A stretch of 64,000 nt of DNA from Paracentrotus lividus (Eukaryota > Echinodermata > Echinoidea > Camarodonta > Echinidae): contig CALNVZ010003433.1 in NCBI GenBank assembly GCA_940671915.1, forward strand, positions 50,166,159 to 50,230,158, read 5' to 3'. Position numbers and translations under genes: made by a program. The first letter of the stretch is position 1. Every line of letters begins with the position of its first letter. The notes beneath the pieces are model-generated. The model did no database searches. It saw only the letters and a list, made by a program, of their open reading frames with translations, and was not told where the DNA came from. Below are positions 48,441 through 60,112 of the stretch, piece after piece.

Positions 48441-48968
48441 TTACTTTTGCCATTTTATCTCTGCCATTTTTACCTCTGCCATTTTTACCTCTGCCATTTT
48501 TGCCTCTGCCATTTTTACCTCTGCCTTTTACCTCTGCCATTTTTACCTCTGCATTTTTACCTCAATCCATTTTACCTCTGCCTTTTTACCTCTGCCATTT
48601 TTGCCTCTGCCATTTTTACCCTCTGCCATTTTTGCCTTCTGCCATTTTTACCTGCTGCATTTTTACCTCTGCCATTTTTTTAAACCTCTGTCCTTTTTTT
48701 ACCTCTGCCATTTTTACCTCTGCCATTTTTGCCTCTGCCATTTTTACCTCTGCCGTTTTTACCTCTGCCATTTTTACCTCTGCCATTTTTACCTCTGCCA
48801 TTTTTACCTCAATCCATTTTTTACCTCTTTGCCATTTTTACCTCTGGCCATTTTTTACCTCTGGCACTTTTTTTACCTCTGCCATTTTTACCTCTGCCAT
48901 TTTTACCTCTGCCATTTTTGCCTCTGCCATTTTTGCCTCTGCCGTTTTTACCTCTGCCATTTTTACCT
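48441..48968. repeat. 15-bp minisatellite, reverse arm
   Basis: About 34 units of CTGCCATTTTTACCT, the reverse complement of the forward arm. Unique sequence next to both arms is also inverted (47243-47264 against 48397-48418, around TTGTCATAGCAAA), so this is one large fold-back of ~2 kb. The apparent 215- and 227-codon frames are not genes. Confidence 0.95.
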
Positions 48969-48989
48969 GGCACCAATTTTACACATATA

Positions 48990-50200
48990 TCATTAAAATC
49001 TATTTTAAGATCATTCAGTTTCGCCGCAGTTGTGATCTATTGGGCAAACCACCATTTAAACTTATATTATGTTAATTCAATTCTTTTATTCATGTAATTA
49101 AATGTGCCAAGTCGATTTTAAAAAGTAGTATAAGCACTTTAAAAAAAAAAAATCAAATTAATTTTTGCTTCGTTCGAGATTCTTGAATCAGCCATCAAAG
49201 TTTAGACAAAAAAAAACATTAAATTTTCGAAATGGGAATTTTGTATTTTTCTTTTTACTCGTTCGAGTTTATTAATTCTGCAACATATCATACAAAAAAA
49301 GTGGTGCGCATTGAAACTTTGGACATAGATTATTAGAAATATTCCCTATAGTAACGAAAATAAAGAATGCAAAGATAAAAAGAAGGAAAGCCAAACACGC
49401 ACATAAATACCATAATGCAAATACACCTTTACAAAATAACACATGCTTTTATCGACACTTTGTTTACATGATCTATGAAGGATTTAAAAACGAAAAGGGT
49501 AAAAAGTGCTTGAAATATCACAAGAATTTTGTCTCCTAAAGGAAATAAGTGGGATGATTCTCAATCAAGACTTTATTTATATATAGGCTCATTACAAAAA
49601 AAAAATAAATAAATAAAAAAATGTCAAAATGAAAAGAAGGCGAATAAAAATTTTACCTGTCATGTTATTGATACTATAAGGAAACATAGTTTATCAAAAT
49701 GGCTCCTCTCCATATAAATTTTTCAACTGATTTTATAATTATTATGATCAGTTTGAACAAAACGAAACAAAACAACAACAAAATAACCCGTAATCGTTGC
49801 TTGTACTTTTCCCCTTCTATTTGTATCTACCATGCTATAATAAAGAAAATAAAAACGTATTATCCATTTCTTTCACAATTCATTATGGCACGTGAGGAAA
49901 TAACCTTATCAGTTTTTGAATATTTTCACTAGTTTCTTCCAATCATTTGGGAAATAATTATTTTGGATAATTCTAAGGGGCGGATCAAGGAGGGGAGGAA
50001 GACATGTTTCTTTTTTGCTATGCTCGTCCTGAGTGAATTAAATAAGCCTGTCCACCCCGCCATGGCATATAATTATACAATCCTTGTTCATGTTGTTTCA
50101 ACATTAATTCTTCTTCAGATTTAGAATAATAATAGTCCTATAGTTCAGAATAAAATTTCTTGATTTATTGTATTTTATCTCAAACACAAACTCAAACAAA
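48990..50200. other. No gene seen inside the 7.6-kb composite
   Basis: AT-rich interior sequence between the minisatellite arm and the right CGATC array. Confidence 0.5.
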
Positions 50201-50514
50201 TCAGCAGTATGTGTTCGACTATTGTCGAGTGCGATCGAGAAGTATATCGGGATGTGATCGAGTGTGGTCGAATATAGGTCGAGTTGTGATCGAGTTCAGT
50301 CGGTGAGATCAATAGCTGCCCTGAACCTGAGGTCGAGCTGTGATTTTTTTTTAATCGAGATGATTGGAAACCCATCATGTAGTATCGAGTATGAATCGAG
50401 CTGATCGGGAGCAGCAGATCGGGGGGAAATCATTCCGACCAAACTAGATTCATTATACGACCGGTTTCCGATCGACTCGACCTCTTCTCGATCACTACTC
50501 GACCTGCTGAAGCT

Positions 50515-50950
50515 CGATCAAGGTAGATCAAGGTAGATTGACCCCGATCACCCTTCCCGACCATTGCCGACCAGGCTAAAATGATCCCAAATTTGGTGAT
50601 CCGGTTTGATCGAGTTGGTCAGATCGGCAGTGTGAACCTAGGAGTAGGAGGGGAGAGTGAGGCCGATCAAGGTAGATCAAAGTAGATTGACCCCGATCAC
50701 CCTTCCCGACCATTACCGACCAAGCCAAAATGCTCCCAAATATGGTGATCTGGTTTGATCGAGTTGGTCAGATCGGCAGTGTGAACCTAGGAGTAGGAAG
50801 GGCGAGTGAGGCCGATCAAGGTAGATCAAGGTAGATCAAGGTAGATTGACCCCGATCACCCTTCCCGACCATTGCCGACCAAGACAAAATGCTCCCAAAT
50901 ATGGTGATCGGGTTTGATCGAGTTGATCAGATCGGCAGTGTAACCCTGCA
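50515..50950. repeat. Three tandem ~150-bp units at the right end of the composite
   Basis: Units share GGTAGATTGACCCCGATCAC, CCCGACCATTGCCGACCA, TGATC.GGTTTGATCGAGTT and CAGATCGGCAGTGTGAACC. Spacing is ~150-157 bp. The last unit ends in the outer TIR. Confidence 0.85.
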
Positions 50951-50953
50951 TAA

Positions 50954-51915
50954 GGGGGCCATAATACCCCCCCCCGCCCAGGAATGATAAGAATCAAAAT
51001 ACCCGGGAGTAATTAATAAGTGAACAATCTGTATTGTTTCTAGACAGACCATGCGCCTATTGATTATCATTTTATTGAAGTTATTTGTCATTGTGCATTC
51101 ATTATCATATTCTTATTTAGGTGTTACAAGTAATTTATGATTTTTATGTAGAATTTATATGTATATTTTCTAACAGGGACAGTCCATTAGCAATATAGGG
51201 GTGTTAACATATGAAATACATAAAACTATATTTGCCAGCATTTTATAAGGACATATCTGCTTGGTATGAGTTCCTTTTCAAAAACTATTTTGGTTTATTG
51301 CAAGTAATTATAGTACATTTGGCGACATGTACAAGATTCCATATTTTCATGTTTTCTTGAAAAAGAGACATTTTTAGCAGCTTCTAACAAGAAAAGCTAA
51401 AGACACTCCACGGATTTGTAACCTGTAATTAATTGACCTATGTTTGGGACACATTCTGTGAAAAAAATCAGCCTGAAAAAAGTTGGGCCATTTTTGTTAC
51501 ACTCCCATGAATATTGCCAAAATTTTCCCCTTTTCTCCTTGTCCTGAAAAATGAAAAAAATGGCAACATCCCTATTGCAAAAATGGAAGCTTCCAAGCCT
51601 TTGTTTTAAATTTTGTTTACACGCCTGTAAAGAAGAGCATTTAAATTTAGAGTCCTGCAAATTTTATTTAAATTGAATCATTATAAATAACTTTTAAGAG
51701 GTCATCGAAATGACCATAAATTGACAAATGCAAGCTTTTGAATACACCCAAAAAGGGTCAATTTTAGGGGGGTGGGATAACTATGAAGATAATTATGATC
51801 ATAAATTTTTAACCCCATTTTTGTGGAACCTACCCTCTATCAGAATATAAAAGAAATCCGCCGACCCCATCTTCCGACTTTTTTCAAATCTGCCTGATTC
51901 TCTCAGACAGTGGCT
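50954..51915. other. No gene seen, between the composite and duplication copy B
   Basis: AT-rich with a short C-run at ~50968 and no recognisable feature. Confidence 0.5.
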
Positions 51916-52641
51916 CTTAAACTATGAGGAGTGTGGCCATGCACTTATTATTTATTTATTATTTATTTATTTTTTTATAGGGGTTCAAAATTTCTATTAC
52001 ACGTAAAGTCAATTGTTTCATTTTTCGGACAGGACACTTTTTACGGCACTGATTTGATAATATTTGAACGTGAACTGTCTGAAAAATCAGTGAATGTGGG
52101 CGAATTAAGCATGCTTGTTTGTTGCATATATACATTGTGTTTTTATAAACAAAAATATCAATCAGGTAAAGTCTTACTCTGCTTAAAAGTACAGAATTTG
52201 GAGAGGACATATTTTTTAACGGATTTTGCACCCCTATTTGGGTTATGGTCACAAAAAATCAAATTAACTGTAGCTTCTGGGGTTTTCAGTTTTTTAAACA
52301 ATCACATTTATAAATAGTCACTTCTGATTTGTAAAACAGGCCTAATTATTGCTAATAATAAAGATGCACCTGCTCAAAATTAGAAAACCAAAATGAAATG
52401 AGACAGTAATTTCGCCCTAATATGCCAGATATGGTCAATTTTGAGAAGTAATATATTTAAATGATTTATTTTTCTCTTGTAGGTTGCTCTTACAGTGACG
52501 AATAGCTCACCATCGTAGATTTCTGAACCCATATTTATATTTATGGTGACCAGAAGGCCATTTTTAATGGTATTCCTTGATTGTAAAACAAAAAGAGGCC
52601 CCAAACTGAGAAAAAAAAATGGCAAAGACGGCAAATTTTAA

Positions 52642-52877
52642 TGCTACAGTCACACAGACACTTACGTTGAGTTACGTCCGGTTGCGTCCAAAAATCATTT
52701 TCTTTTTTTTTTCGGATCCCCACTGATGCTTACCCGTCATAGTTAGCAGTAGAAATATTGATAATCTCGTTCATCCAGTAAAACAATGAAATTCATAAGA
52801 AATGATAGAATAGAAGATGAAATAAGATTACAACAACACAAACGTATCTATACGTAAGTGTCTGTGTGACTATAGCA
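52642..52877. mobile_element. 236-bp MITE flanked by TAA, present only in duplication copy B
   Basis: Terminal repeats TGCTACAGTCACACAGACAC and the complement TGCTATAGTCACACAGACAC, ~26 bp with one mismatch. TAA is on both sides (52639-52641, 52878-52880). Copy A has the uninterrupted TTTAACGAAAG at about 38728. Confidence 0.85.
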
Positions 52878-52880
52878 TAA

Positions 52881-54935
52881 TGCTACAGTCACACAGACAC
52901 TTACGTTTAGTTACGTCCGCTGCGTATAGATTTGTCTTAGTGGACACAGCATGAACGCAGCACGGACGCAGTCATCCGCAGGGAACGTAAGTAAACGTTT
53001 CTGTCCGAAACTGAACCGTATCGGTACGCACAATGACTTCGCCAAGCCTGCGAAATTTTGAAATGTTCAAAGTTTCGCAGGGCATCTTTACGGATGTCGA
53101 CTTACGTAAGTAACCGTAACTAAACGTGACTTTCCGTAAATGAACGTAACTATCCGTATCTAAGACGCAGACCATCCGGGAAAATTCATAAGTTCCGTCC
53201 ATTTGCGTTTATTTGCGTCCACCGTAAGTATTCGCAATTATCCGTAATTAAACGTATCAAACGTTTAAGTACCCGAAAACAATACACTTAAGAGGCTACG
53301 GACAAACACTTAAGCGTTGCGGATAATTGCGTCCTTTCACGTTTTAAATCTCCCGAACACCCGTTCTTGTTTGCACACGGATAGGGGTTATATAAATGTA
53401 ATAGCTTCGAGGGGCAGGTCCTAAATTTCCTAGAGGGAGGGGGGGGGGAAATAAAAAATAATAATAATAATTCAAGCGAGCTTCCACTCAATAAAAAAAT
53501 TAAGGAAAACAGAATGTTTGAAACCATATTTGATTGAAATCATCTGCAATCAAATCTTATATAAATAATTTCCCCCTTTTTATATGACAAGAATAATATT
53601 GAATAATTTTGTTTAAATTTCGTTTTGGTTGGATAATCCCTATTATAAACATGGTTATGACATCTTGAGAGCGCGATGCTCGGTCAAGAAAGGTTTGATA
53701 TCAATTTGTTTTAATTATGTACTTTAAATCACGTGAGCGCAAAGCGCAAATACTCTATTTACAATTTAATAATTCGTAAAGCAGGGCAGTCTGATCTGTT
53801 TGGGCTACAATTTAATTTTGTCTGAATGATAGAAATGCGAGAGTGAACAAAAAATACGCGTCATAAAACGGTTTTAAAGCAAGGCAAGTTGTGCACTCGC
53901 CCCCCCCCCCCAAAAAAAAGGGAAAAAATTTATCATTATAATCACTTTACTATAAATTCCCTTTTGCTTTTGAATTTTATAATAACTTCAATATACGTGG
54001 AAAAAAATTGTGAGAGCAAAAAAAGTAGGTCCATAAATTGAAATTCTCTTTTCCTCTTCTATACGTGTATAAATGCGAGTTAAACTTTTGAAAAAGTTAA
54101 AACTCTTTGAAAACTATAATATAATCTCATAATCAGTTGCGTAAATTAGCGATTTTGCTGCATGTTGTCTCTTCTGGGATGTTTTATCTTTCGACTGGTT
54201 CCCATATTTAAACAAAATAATTCGTTTTTGTCTGTTTATTAGGGACCTAATCTTCTTAAATTGCCTGTATATAGAAGCGATATTAAAAGTGGTTTGAAAC
54301 CTAATTATTTTACATTCTTCTTCTTTTTTTTTCTCTCTCTCTTTCTCTCTGTTATTCTACCCCTCTCTCTCTCTCTCTCTCTTAATCTCCTTCTTTTTTC
54401 CCCTTCTTTTTTGGGGGTGGGAAGGGTGCTTGCCACCTGGATCAACGTCTGTTGCCATGTAGCCCTCTTCAGCCTTTGTCTTTGTACCTACCACTTTGAT
54501 TTTTGGGTAGGAATTTGAAGCCATATAACTAGCAGAAATAGGAAAGGTGATCTGTTAGCGAAGGTTTAAAAAAAAACCCACACTCATTGACCAGAGAGAT
54601 ATATAATTTTTCATTGCAATTCCCAGTTATGTGTATACGTATGTCAATCCGCGCAAGTGTTCAGAAGTGTCCGGAAGTTTCCGGAAGTCGGAAAAAACAA
54701 AGACCGAGTAGACTCGTAAGGTTATTCGTAAGTGGACGCAAGTGTCTGGACGTAACTAAGTGTCTGGACGCAAGTATCTGGACGTAACTATTCGTATCAT
54801 CCGCATTTTGTCCCGTATATCTTATAATTATTGAAGCGTGATGGGAAGGCATCCGTGGGGATTCGCAGAAAAAATGACGTTTTTTGGACGCAACGCTGGA
54901 CGTAACTAAACGTAAGTTCTGTGTTGACTGTAGCA
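52881..54935. mobile_element. 2055-bp TIR element abutting the MITE, TAA-flanked, CGTAACT arrays
   Basis: The left end TGCTACAGTCACACAGACAC equals the MITE end; the right complement reads TGCTACAGTCAACACAGAAC. The TAA at 54936-54938 closes the insertion. Sub-terminal DNA (52950-53290 and 54660-54910) is built of CGTAACTA/CGTAAGTA units every ~10 bp. The centre (~53300-54600) is unrelated AT-rich sequence without a recognisable gene. Confidence 0.78.
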
Positions 54936-57087
54936 TAACGAAAGAAAAATTACCGGAAAGGATTCGTGAAGTGTCGAAGATATAGCCAGGATCCTGAAAA
55001 GTGTAAGGGAGGACAAAGATAATCAAATAATTAAAGTTGGAGCAAATAAGACATATCAAACCTTTATGACCTACAGTGTTTGTTATACAAGCTTGTTATT
55101 TCATGCCATCATTGTTTTTCTCACGATGCTTTATGTTACGCATTAAAAAAAATGTTTTTAGATAATGTATGGAATGTGAAAGAACAAATTTAATCATATG
55201 TACAAAAAATGAAAATTGAGCAGTGTTTTACTTTTCATTGACCCACATCACGATATTAATGATTAAACTATATATATATATTGGGGTCTTTTAAGGTTTT
55301 GATCATGAAATCTTGTAGGCAACACCTTTTCAAAAATACAACCAAAGATTAATTTTTGGGGAGACTGTATAATCCTCGAAAACAAACTGTATAACCTTCA
55401 ATAAGCAATACTTTTGATTAGTTATGTGGCTATGCAAATATTTAAATTGCAAGTATCAAATTTTTCATTAATCTTTATTAGAGATTATGTATCGTATAGT
55501 GCTTATACACATACCGCGTGTAGTCGGTATACAATGTGCAGTATTAGGATTGTGAAAGACCATTAATTGTACATTTTGACTATCTTGCGTTTGGTTTAGG
55601 CTTAATTGACGTAAAATAGCTTTAAAATAGAACAAAAACAAAAAATAGTAATATAGGAAATACAAATAACCACTAGTGAGCTAGCTGGACCAAACCCTTC
55701 CCCTCCCCCTCTTATTCGATTTCGCTCTCATTTTCCTTTCTTTTCTTTCACCTTCCAATTATTTTAAACTCGACTCATCAACATCTTCTTCTTACCAAAC
55801 ATATTCTTATATCCTTTATTATCCTTATCCTAACTTTGTAGACCCAATCTATCATGCAAAAAAGTTTACTTATCTAATATGAGTAACTTTGTTGATTTTG
55901 CAAGTACATATCACACGTTGTATTAGTTAATCTGGGGCATGCAAAATACAAGCATTTCTTTGTAGTATTTCTTTGTTAGAACCCCCGACCCCCCCCCCCC
56001 CCCCCCCTATTACGGGCCTGTAAGGTACCTCTGGCGTCGTAACAGGCTCTATTCGATGTGCTTTTGCAAAGGGTCTATCCAAACCACAATATATTTTAGG
56101 TGTATGCTCTCTCGCCTTTTTTCAAATGACATCTGAAGGAAAGGCTAACTACTCTTATCTGTAATCCTGTTCGAATGTCTTTGATGTTGCATGAGGAAAG
56201 TATGCACAGCCATATTATTATATTTATACGTTAATTTAAAAAAAAAAAAAAAAAAAAGAAGAAGAAGAAAAAAAAAAAAAAGAGAGAAAACATGGTTCTA
56301 TTGATTGAACATTTAAAATATGTTTTTTTTTATTTACCGAATACAGACATAACCTGACGTCAACAATTAAAAGTATCGGCCCATGTGCAAGCTGCTACGT
56401 TCCCAAACGATTGGACCACAGAATGTATTCAAATAGAAATCTTTCATCCGCGCCTTTACAACATTATGATAGTCAAAAAAGACAGTGAAAATTTTCATTA
56501 ATACGTTTTAAGCAGTTGAATCACTGTCTCCAAAATACAACAAAGATATTGGCTATTAGTGAGACTTTTGATTAAAAGATAATTTATGGCTTTAATATTT
56601 TGATACCTTTACTGACTAATCGGGGCTGCAAATATTTAAATTCCAAGTATCAACCTTTTTTCAATAACCGTCAGCAGGCCTATGGTTTACATGTATCATT
56701 GTTATACCGAGTGAGGGGTTTCCATTACCTGCTACCCTGCTACACTTCCAATTTCTGCTATACCTTTTTCAATTTGGACTCGACCATTATCCCGTTTCTG
56801 TGATTGGCTATTTTGCTCATGATATTTATTCGCCACCTTCCTGATAAATGTATTTGCATAAGAAGGAATGTAATTTGTGTGGTGTACTCTGTTGTGCATA
56901 AACGTCACGCAAAAAATACGATACGAACTCGTAGGATTTTTACTGCCAATCCTTGATCTGTAAACGCTTTCTTCTCTTTATTCTATATTATCATTTTCAT
57001 CATATCTTAAATAAGGCCTCTATGTTTCGTTCTTAAATGTTGATTTCGGGAGAACGTACATATGGTAGTACAAAATACCAATTTTTG

Positions 57088-57168
57088 GTCTGAGAACGAC
57101 AGCGCAGTTAGCAGCGTCACGAGCTCTTCATTTTGAAAAGTCGTGAGTTCAAATCCGAAATCCGAGGT
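57088..57168 (+). other. tRNA-like sequence in the left fold-back arm
   Basis: A GCGCAGTTAGCAGCGTC A-box-like segment is followed ~45 nt later by GAGTTCAAATCCG, a close match to the tRNA T-loop/B box GGTTCRANNCC. The mirror copy lies at ~57997-58075 on the minus strand. There is no acceptor-stem pairing that I can confirm, so this is tRNA-derived (SINE-like) rather than a working tRNA. Confidence 0.4.
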
Positions 57169-58477
57169 TTTTTTTTTCTTTTCTTTTTTTTCCCCTCTTT
57201 CTTCTTTAGTTTGTTCTGCGAACAACATATAAAATATAAAATAAAAAGGAAACATACAACAACATAACTTTCTTTCAAACACCTGTGGATTTCCACGGGT
57301 TCCGCTATAGGCCCAGTTATTTTATTCATGACTACAGGAAGAGGTAAAGATGAAATGATGAGGCCTCAGGTAACTATAAGGTGCATGCAATGTCAAGATC
57401 TAACTAATATGTAATTATACATGTTTTTTTTTATTCTCGTTATCACACGTTAAAGAACAGTTCGAGCCATCAATTGAATTGAGCCGAGCATATATATAAT
57501 TGATTAGATTGCACTCCAAAAGAAAAAAAAAAAATAATATATATACGATAGTCATAACAAAGTTGATAATTACTATCATATGAGTGTAATGATAATGAAT
57601 AATTACATAATAATTATTATTAGTATATAAATAAATGGCCTTTTTATGAGAAAGTCGTAATGTGTGACTTTGACCTTTTTAACTTGAGTGTCCAAAAAAA
57701 AAATCCACTGAAAGTAGAAATGGTGTGAACTATTTTTTTTTTTTTTTTTTAAATAATTTATTTTCTTTTTTTTTTTTTTGGGGGGGGTTTGAAAAAATAT
57801 GGGTTCCCATAGGCTAACTCTCCTAGAAAATCTTGTATCTGCCACTTAGGGCTACACTGATTATCTTTAAGAAAAAAAATAATCTTATTTTTAGGTTGTT
57901 TTTCTGTTTTTCAATAAGTGAATGACAGTCAATAACTGTCAGAAAATCAAACTCAAGAAGAAGAAGAAGAAGAAGGGGGGAAAAAAAAAATAAAAACCCT
58001 CGGATTTCGGATTTGAACTCACGACTTTCAAATGAAGAGCTCGTGACGCTGCTGACTGCGCTGTCGCTTCTCAGACAACATACCTTGGTATTTTGTACTA
58101 CCATATGTACGTCTCCCGAAATCAACATTTAAGAACGATCGAAAGCATCTAGACGGCCCTTATTATTAACATATAATGATGAAAATGATAAATATAGAAT
58201 AAAGAGAAGAAAAGCGTTTACAGATCAAGGATTTGGCAGTAAAAATCCTACGAGTTCGTATCGTATTTTTCGCGTGACGTTTATCGCCACACAGAGTACA
58301 CGCACACAAAATTACATTCCTTCTTATGCAAATACATTTATCAGGAAAGGTGGCGATATAAATATTCATGAGCAAAATAGCCAATCACAGAAACGGGATA
58401 AATGGTCGAGTCCAAATTGAAAAAGGTGTATAGCAGAAATTGGAAGTGTAGCAGGGTAGCAGGTAATGGAAACACCC

Positions 58478-59337
58478 CCGAGTGAGTAAAAAAAACTTTA
58501 CACCTAGGAAAATTTCAATAAAAAGAAAACCAATTTATTAACCCCAAATTATTATTACATATTCTGAAAGAGTAACTCCTCTCGCATGTTCTGGTTCCAT
58601 TTTTGTGTGGTATGTCTTTACGCTTGGATGAACACGACGCATTGTTTGCGAACATGTCAATTTCGAATTGTGCCAGAATGGGAGTAAAATCAAAACAACA
58701 AAAAGCCAGAAAAAGGCAACTTCATCCTGATTAAAAAAGCATAACTTTTTAACGAAAATGTCTTTCGCTTAATAACTTGACAGGGGTGTTGTTACACATA
58801 TTAACTACATTTTGCATGAAAATTAGATTGACTCGTGAAGTAATGCACGAATGAGTGTGTACTCATTCGTGCATTACTTCAAGAGCAAATTGCCACTGAC
58901 AGACCTAAAAAGGCCTCCTAATACTTTTGAAAAGTGATTATTTTGTCTTTGACGCGTGCTCACTCATGCCTGACTTTACAGATCTATCTCATTTTCACAC
59001 AAAATGTAGTCAATATGTGTACCAACATCCCTGCTAAGTTATTAAGCAGAAGACATTTTCATTAAAAAGTTATGCTATTTTAATCAGGATGAAGTTGCTT
59101 TTTTCTATCTTTGTGTTGTTTTGATTTTACTCCCATTTTGGCACATTTCGAAATTGACATGTTCGCAAACAATGCGTTGTGTTCATCCAAGCGTAAAGAC
59201 ATACCACACAAAAATGGTACCAGACGATGCGGGAGGAGTTATTCTTTCAGAATATGTAAAATAATTTGGGGTTTATAATTTGGTTTTCTTTTTATTGACA
59301 TTTTTCTAGGTGTAAAGTTTTTTTTTGACTCACTCGG
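58478..59337. repeat. 860-bp fold-back forming the right half of the composite
   Basis: Arms of ~370 bp. Left blocks such as ACTTTACACCTAGGAAAA and GTGTGGTATGTCTTTACGC recur inverted at the right. The centre has an ATGCACGAATGAGTGTGTAC hairpin. No coding capacity. Confidence 0.8.
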
Positions 59338-59744
59338 TATAGACAGTAAATAAGATTGGAAAAAAAAATGACCTTTATAACCTAAATTTTCATTGCGTGC
59401 GATGTAGGCCAAATTACCTCCCTGCAAAATTACTCAAATTCTCACTTTTATCAATCGTTATCAGTAAACGTTTTAATTTTGTGCAGTTTCTGGATCGTGA
59501 ACAAAATTAACTTTGAACTGTGATATCATTATTGCTCGTTCTGCAAATATTTGAATTCTCAGTATCAAACTAAATAAGTTGATATTTATCAGTTTACCTT
59601 CAGTTGACCTTCATAAAAGTTAGCTTACTCTGTGGAGCATACGGACTGTAAAAACCTAAAAATTTGATATCACTCATGTCAATATTGAGAGTTCTGCAAA
59701 TATTTTTTTTCTAATTGTTGATAAATCGTACCAGTACATGTACA

Positions 59745-60112
59745 TGTATCTGTCGAAGCAAAGATCGTGGGTTCGAGTCCCGGGCGGATGACTGAAGCCT
59801 GCGTTGTGTGTTAACGTGCCCCTCTCCTGTTTCATAGACGCAGGCTATGTTACAGTGGAAAACACTCCGTCCCTCGGATAGGACGTTAAATGGAGGTCCC
59901 GTGTAAAGGAGAGTCAAAACCATTGCACGTTAAAGAACCCACTGCACTTTTCGTATAAGAGTAGGGGGAAACCCCGGTGCAGTGGTCCACCTGCATACCC
60001 CCAATCAGTTATATTGGGAGGAGAGACCTGCGGGTTACAGTGATTCAGTTCGCTTTTCGCCTTCCATGGCACAGGTGACGCCAAAAATGAATAATAATAA
60101 TAATAATAATAA
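59745..60112 (+). mobile_element. tRNA-derived SINE with (AAT)n tail, present only in copy B
   Basis: It has a B box GGGTTCGAGTCCCG at ~59769 near the 5' end. A central domain contains GGACGTTAAATGGAGGTCCC and CACGTTAAAGAACCCACTGC. The tail is (ATA)n at 60090-60112. The central block closely resembles the Nin-DC type domain shared by SINEs of corals, molluscs and deuterostomes (recalled from the literature, not aligned here). Copy A shows the empty site at ~42305. The 5' end may be truncated before the A box. Confidence 0.78.

Larger units (their letters stand above)
43391..50950. mobile_element. 7.6-kb TIR composite with sub-terminal CGATC arrays
   Basis: Left end TGCTAGATTCACACTTCCGA and right-end complement TGCAGGGTTACACTGCCGAT both run into GATC-rich repeats (AACTCGATCAAACC). 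TAA flanks both sides (43388-43390 and 50951-50953). Left sub-terminal DNA (43430-43690) and right (50205-50560) are filled with CGATC/TCGA motifs spaced 10-12 bp. The right end is further expanded into three ~150-bp units (about 50515-50950), two carrying an additional internal TIR-like end with GGTTCACACTGCCGATC complement. The interior holds other elements rather than a transposase gene. Confidence 0.55.
56707..59337. mobile_element. Palindromic composite element, present only in duplication copy B
   Basis: Starts CCGAGTGAGG and ends CTCACTCGG, with TATA on both sides (56703-56706 and 59338-59341). Copy A has the near-empty site GTATATAGACAG. It contains one fold-back (56717-~57300 against ~57950-58473; tips TTTCCATTACCTGCTACCC) and a second complete one (58478-59337; tips CCGAGTGAGT and complement). 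The TA-rich target suggests a Tc1/mariner-like relationship, unproven. Confidence 0.75.

Noticed and set aside
48349..49097. Overlapping 122-, 215- and 227-codon frames (LPLPF or CHFYL repeats)
   Set aside because: All come from a 15-bp minisatellite, whose unit length is a multiple of three so stops are excluded automatically.
57088..57168. A functional tRNA gene
   Set aside because: A B box and A-box-like segment are present, but I cannot pair an acceptor stem or define an anticodon stem confidently; mirrored in the other arm.
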